This document shows positions 6,242-9,059 of a stretch of 9,059 nucleotides of DNA, piece by piece. This DNA comes from Sphingomonas bacterium. GTDB lineage: Bacteria; Pseudomonadota; Alphaproteobacteria; Sphingomonadales; Sphingomonadaceae. Every line of letters starts with the position of its first letter. Within the stretch, counting starts at the first letter, position 1. The notes under the pieces were generated by a model, which was not told the origin of the DNA, ran no database searches, and saw only the letters and a list, made by a program, of their open reading frames with translations. The position numbers and the translations under genes were made by a program. Location of the stretch: the NCBI RefSeq assembly GCF_903643065.1, contig NZ_CAHJWX010000042.1, positions 1-9,059 of the forward strand, in the 5' to 3' direction.

Positions 6242-6721
6242 ATGGCCGACCATCAGGACAGCCCACAGGAAGTCGCCGCCAAGTTCCTGGCCGCGCTCAA
6301 GAGCAGCCCGTTCATCATGATCGGGCTGACCGACGGGCAGCATGCCGAGCCGATGAACGTCAAGACCGACGACGATCAGCCCAACACGCTGTTCGTCTTC
6401 TCCGCGCCCGACAACCGCATCGCCGCCGGCGGCGATGCGATGGCGCAGTTCGTCGGCAAGGGGCATGATTTCTTCGCCTGCCTGGCCGGCACCGTCAGCG
6501 AGGAGCGCGACCGGGCGACGTTCGACAAGCTGTGGGACAATCGCGTCGAGGCCTGGTTCCCTAACGGCAAGGCCGATGCGCGTCTCAACCGGTTCGATAT
6601 CAGCTCGGCCGAGCTTTGGGAGACGGACGTATCCATCTCCGGCCGGGTGAAGATGCTGTTCGGCGGCAAGATCACGTCGTCCGAGAACTCCAGTCACGCG
6701 GTGGTGAGTTCGGTCGGCTGA
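6242..6721 (+). CDS. Pyridoxamine 5'-phosphate oxidase-like protein (general stress protein 26 type)
   Basis: A 159-residue flavin-binding split-barrel protein of the family often labelled general stress protein 26. Landmarks: FIMIGLTDGQHAEPMNVKT (about 24-42) and LFVFSAPDNRI (50-60) form the cofactor-facing strands, and KLWDNRVEAWFPNGKADARLNRF (split: KLWDNRVEAWFPNGK at 96-110, then ADARLNRF) is the typical C-terminal block, followed by ELW. Members bind FMN or a deazaflavin; the substrate is unknown. Of two ATGs six bases apart, 6242 is chosen because GAGGAG (6229-6234) is 7 bases from it but only 1 base from the ATG at 6236. Whether it shares a transcript with the preceding surface-protein gene is unclear; an EcfG-like promoter of its own lies just upstream. 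Confidence 0.85.
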   Translation: MADHQDSPQEVAAKFLAALKSSPFIMIGLTDGQHAEPMNVKTDDDQPNTLFVFSAPDNRIAAGGDAMAQFVGKGHDFFACLAGTVSEERDRATFDKLWDNRVEAWFPNGKADARLNRFDISSAELWETDVSISGRVKMLFGGKITSSENSSHAVVSSVG

Positions 6722-6724
6722 TCC

Positions 6725-6759
6725 GATCGGCGGCGAACGGTCAGCCGTTCGCCGCCATC
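6725..6759. terminator. Strong hairpin shared by two convergent genes
   Basis: GGCGGCGAACGG (6729-6740) and CCGTTCGCCGCC (6745-6756) are perfect complements around TCAG. GAT/ATC (6725-6727 and 6757-6759) add three pairs past a bulged C. The phaZ stop codon (minus strand, 6741-6743) is in the loop and its last codons form one arm. It lies 3 bases after the stop of the plus-strand gene. No T run follows on either strand, so it may act by blocking read-through or by protecting transcript ends. Confidence 0.6.
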
Positions 6760-7964
6760 CACTCGATCACGACGGGCGCGATGCGCTCGCGCCATTTCGA
6801 GCCGTTGAAAATCCCGTAATGGCCGGCGCCCTCGGCCATGAAATACCGCTTCCTCGCATCCGGCAGCGCGGTGGCGAGCGTCAGGGCCGCGCGGGTCTGG
6901 CCGAGGCCCGAGATGTCGTCGCGCTCGCCCTCAATTGCGAGCAGGCCGATGTCCGTGATCGCGGCGGGATCCACCTTGCGCCCGCGATGCGTCATGACGC
7001 CGCGCGGCAACGCATGCGTCTGGAACACCAGGTCGACCGTCTGCAGGTAGAATTCGGCGGTCATGTCGCAGACCGAGCGGTATTCCTCGTAGAAGTCCTT
7101 CGTCGCGTCCGCGCTCTCGCCATCGCCGCGGACCAGATGCTTGTACATCTCCCAATGGCTCTGCATGTGACTGCCGAGGTTCATCGACAGGAAGCCGGCG
7201 AGCTGCAGGAAACCCGGATAGACTTCGCGGCCCGCGCCGGGGTAGCTGAACGGCACGGTCGCGATCGCGTTATGCTGGAACCAGGCATGCGGGCGCTTGG
7301 TGGCGAGCGTATTGACCGCCGTCGGCGCCTCGCGCGTGTCGATCGGGCCGCCCATCATCGTCAGCGTGCGCGGCCGGCATGGATGCGCGTCGGCGCTCAT
7401 CACCGCGGCGGCGGCGTAGCAGGGCACCGACGGCTGGCACACCGCCAGCATGTGCGCGCCGCGTCCGTCCTCGGGCCCGATCGCCTCCAGGAACGCGATC
7501 AGGTAGTCGATATAGTCGTCCAGATCGAAGCGGCCCGCCGACAGCGGCACCAGCTTGGCGTCCGCCCAGTCGGTGATGTGCACATCGGCGGCCGGCAGCA
7601 TCCGCTCGACCGTGCCGCGCAACAGCGTCGCGTAATGGCCCGACATCGGCGCGACGATCAGCAGTTTCGGCCCCGTCTCGACACCCTCGCGGCGAAAGCG
7701 CAGCAGCCGCCCGAACGGTCCGTCGAGCACCACTTCCTCGGTCACCGCCACCTCGCGCCCGTCCACCGTCGTGCGGTGCAGCCCGAAGGCCGGCTTGCCG
7801 CGCGACGCGGCGGCGTGCGCGAACACCTCCAGCGCCGACGCCACCTGCCGACCGCTGCCGCCATAGACGGGATCGTTGAGCAGTTCGGCCGTCCAGCTCG
7901 CCATCGCGCCGGCGCCCGCAAACACCGCGCGCTGCCATTCATAGGTGTCGTACAGCATGGGCAT
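6741..7964 (-). CDS. phaZ: Intracellular poly(3-hydroxybutyrate) depolymerase
   Basis: A 407-residue alpha/beta hydrolase that breaks down stored PHB granules. The nucleophile is the cysteine in AVCQPSVPCY (C176), as in other intracellular PhaZ enzymes, which use cysteine in place of serine. The other members of the triad are in EGERDDISGLGQT (D349 or D350) and GAGHYGIFNGSKWRE (H382). The conserved GGPIDTREAPTAVN and LGSHMQSHWEMYKHL blocks of the C-terminal domain are present. The start at 7964 (MPMLYDTYEWQRA; or 7958, MLYDTYEWQ) agrees with the family, whose members begin near MLY-x-x-YE. The frame extends to an ATG at 8045 that would overlap the divergent exporter gene, and its 27 extra residues look atypical. 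No synthase or phasin gene is nearby. Confidence 0.92.
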   Translation of the reverse strand: MPMLYDTYEWQRAVFAGAGAMASWTAELLNDPVYGGSGRQVASALEVFAHAAASRGKPAFGLHRTTVDGREVAVTEEVVLDGPFGRLLRFRREGVETGPKLLIVAPMSGHYATLLRGTVERMLPAADVHITDWADAKLVPLSAGRFDLDDYIDYLIAFLEAIGPEDGRGAHMLAVCQPSVPCYAAAAVMSADAHPCRPRTLTMMGGPIDTREAPTAVNTLATKRPHAWFQHNAIATVPFSYPGAGREVYPGFLQLAGFLSMNLGSHMQSHWEMYKHLVRGDGESADATKDFYEEYRSVCDMTAEFYLQTVDLVFQTHALPRGVMTHRGRKVDPAAITDIGLLAIEGERDDISGLGQTRAALTLATALPDARKRYFMAEGAGHYGIFNGSKWRERIAPVVIEWMAANG

Positions 7965-8043
7965 CAGGTCGGCGCCAAGCCGGGCGATGTCAACCACGCC
8001 ACCGGCGTTGAGGGGGGCGCCCGCGCCTGCTAGCGCGAGCGGC
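7965..8043. promoter_or_regulatory. Shared upstream region of divergent phaZ and exporter genes
   Basis: Only 79 bases separate the chosen starts, so both promoters must lie here or inside the genes. The minus strand has an exact TTGACA (7993-7988) but no good -10 box at the right distance. The plus strand has TTGAGG-N17-TAGCGC (8008-8036), which would start the exporter transcript about at its ATG. Neither start has a clear ribosome binding site. Weak evidence. Confidence 0.25.
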
Positions 8044-9059
8044 ATGGCCGATCCCCGTCCCGCTCGCCCCCGCCGGCTCGGCTCGCTGTCGCTGGTGTGG
8101 CGGCAGGTCGCGCGCTATCCCGGGCAGCTGGCGGTGGCGATCGCGGCGCTGCTCACCACCTCGCTGAGCACCAGCGCGCTGCCCTATGCGGTGCGCTCGA
8201 TGATCGATCGGGGCTTTGGTCACGGCGGCGATCCGGCGCACATCAACCGCGTCTTCACCCAGCTCGGCGGGCTGGTGATCGTGCTGGCACTGGGCACCGC
8301 ATTGCGCTTCTACTTCGTCTCGTGGCTGGGCGAGCGCACGGTGGCCGACGTGCGCGAGGAGGTGCAGCGCAACCTGCTGCGGCTCGCGCCCCGCTTCTTC
8401 GAGGAGAACCGGCCGGCGGAGATCGCCTCGCGACTGACCGCCGACACCGCGCAGATCGAGATCGCGGTCGGCACCACCGTGTCCGTCGCGCTGCGCAACG
8501 CGCTGACCGGCGTGGCGAGCACCGTCACCATGTTCGTGATCGCGCCCAGGTTCGCCGGCTCGCTGCTGATCGGCATCCCCGTCGTCATGCTGCCCCTCGT
8601 CCTGCTCGGCCGGCGCGTGCGCGGCTTCTCGCGGTCCAGCCAGGATCGGATCGCGGACATTGGCGCGCTGGCGGTGGAGACGCTGGGCGCGATGAAGGTG
8701 GTGCAGGCGTTCGGTCAGGAGGCGCGCGAGGGCGAACGGTTCACCGCCGCCGTCGAGCGCGGGTTCGGTGCCGCCAAGCGCCGCATCCGGGTCCGCGCGC
8801 TGATGACCGCGCTGGTCATCCTGCTGCTGTTCGGCGCGATCACCGCGCTGCTCTGGTCCACCGTCTCCGACGTCGCGCACGGGCAGCTGTCGGGCGGGTC
8901 GCTGACCGGCTTCCTTGTCGCGGCGACGCTGGCGGCCGGCTCGTTCGCGTCGTTGAGCGAGGTCTATGGCGACCTGCTGCGCGCGGCGGGCGCGGCGGAG
9001 CGGCTGAACGAGCTGCTGGCGGAGGTGCCGGACATCGCGCCCCCCGCGCAACCGGCGGC
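8044..9059 (+). CDS. ABC exporter, transmembrane half (MsbA-related); partial
   Basis: The first 338 codons of a type I ABC exporter that fuses a six-helix membrane domain to an ATPase domain; the ATPase lies past the right edge. Hydrophobic segments fall at about 29-49, 75-95, 148-168, 172-189, 252-272 and 287-305. The stretches LRFYFVSWLGERTVADVREEV, split after GERTV, and FFEENRPAEIASRLTADTAQIE with SRSSQDRIADIGALAVETLGAM (each broken by normal variation) are characteristic of the MsbA-related family described as TIGR02204. The substrate is unknown; lipids or hydrophobic compounds are typical for the wider group. The start ATG at 8044 has no clear ribosome binding site. It is divergent from phaZ with no evident functional tie. 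Confidence 0.88.
   Translation, partial: MADPRPARPRRLGSLSLVWRQVARYPGQLAVAIAALLTTSLSTSALPYAVRSMIDRGFGHGGDPAHINRVFTQLGGLVIVLALGTALRFYFVSWLGERTVADVREEVQRNLLRLAPRFFEENRPAEIASRLTADTAQIEIAVGTTVSVALRNALTGVASTVTMFVIAPRFAGSLLIGIPVVMLPLVLLGRRVRGFSRSSQDRIADIGALAVETLGAMKVVQAFGQEAREGERFTAAVERGFGAAKRRIRVRALMTALVILLLFGAITALLWSTVSDVAHGQLSGGSLTGFLVAATLAAGSFASLSEVYGDLLRAAGAAERLNELLAEVPDIAPPAQPA

Noticed and set aside
6819..8033. Plus-strand open frame of 404 codons opposite phaZ
   Set aside because: Antisense shadow; PhaZ motifs are on the minus strand.
7965..8045. Longer PhaZ starting at 8045 and overlapping the exporter start
   Set aside because: The extra 27 residues do not look like the family N-terminus, and the known start pattern MLY-x-x-YE is at 7958-7964.
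7990..9051. Minus-strand open frame of 353 codons opposite the exporter gene
   Set aside because: Gln/His/Arg-rich shadow with no domain; the exporter reading is clear.

Overview
This is a GC-rich window whose gene content points to an alphaproteobacterium of the Sphingomonas group. The PEPxxWA-type C-terminal sorting signal, the style of the PutA, thiolase and PhaZ sequences, and a CCCCTCCCGC/GCGGGAGGGG palindrome familiar from sphingomonad genomes all fit. That placement is from recognition, not from a search.

Layout. 1-1632 (-) is the proline dehydrogenase half of putA. It runs off the left edge, carries a frameshift near 1205-1217, and has a palindromic repeat inside its reading frame at the edge. 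Divergent from it, 1719-2177 (+) is a MaoC-like hydratase and 2263-3438 (+) a thiolase, probably one acyl-CoA unit. The 327-base gap 3439-3765 is the least ordinary stretch. It holds nested and tandem inverted repeats behind the thiolase gene and, on the minus strand, a candidate 30-residue one-span membrane peptide gene (3576-3668). That gene has a -35/-10 pair, a good ribosome binding site and a start codon lying in a hairpin loop. Then come a small cupin-like protein (3766-4206, +), a convergent LuxR-type regulator (4219-5025, -), a divergent secreted PEPxxWA-CTERM surface protein (5127-6155, +), a pyridoxamine-phosphate-oxidase-like stress protein (6242-6721, +) with an EcfG-like promoter, a convergent intracellular PHB depolymerase phaZ (6741-7964, -), and the membrane half of an MsbA-related ABC exporter (8044 to the right edge, +).

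How it fits together. The window is mostly carbon and energy metabolism (proline breakdown, acyl-CoA turnover, mobilisation of stored polyhydroxybutyrate), plus envelope functions (sorted surface protein, exporter) and regulation (a LuxR regulator without a LuxI synthase here, possible general stress control). No tRNA, rRNA, CRISPR array, insertion sequence or phage gene was seen. The best candidate for something undescribed is the small membrane peptide gene with its structured RNA surroundings at 3442-3742. It is a prediction from sequence signals only.
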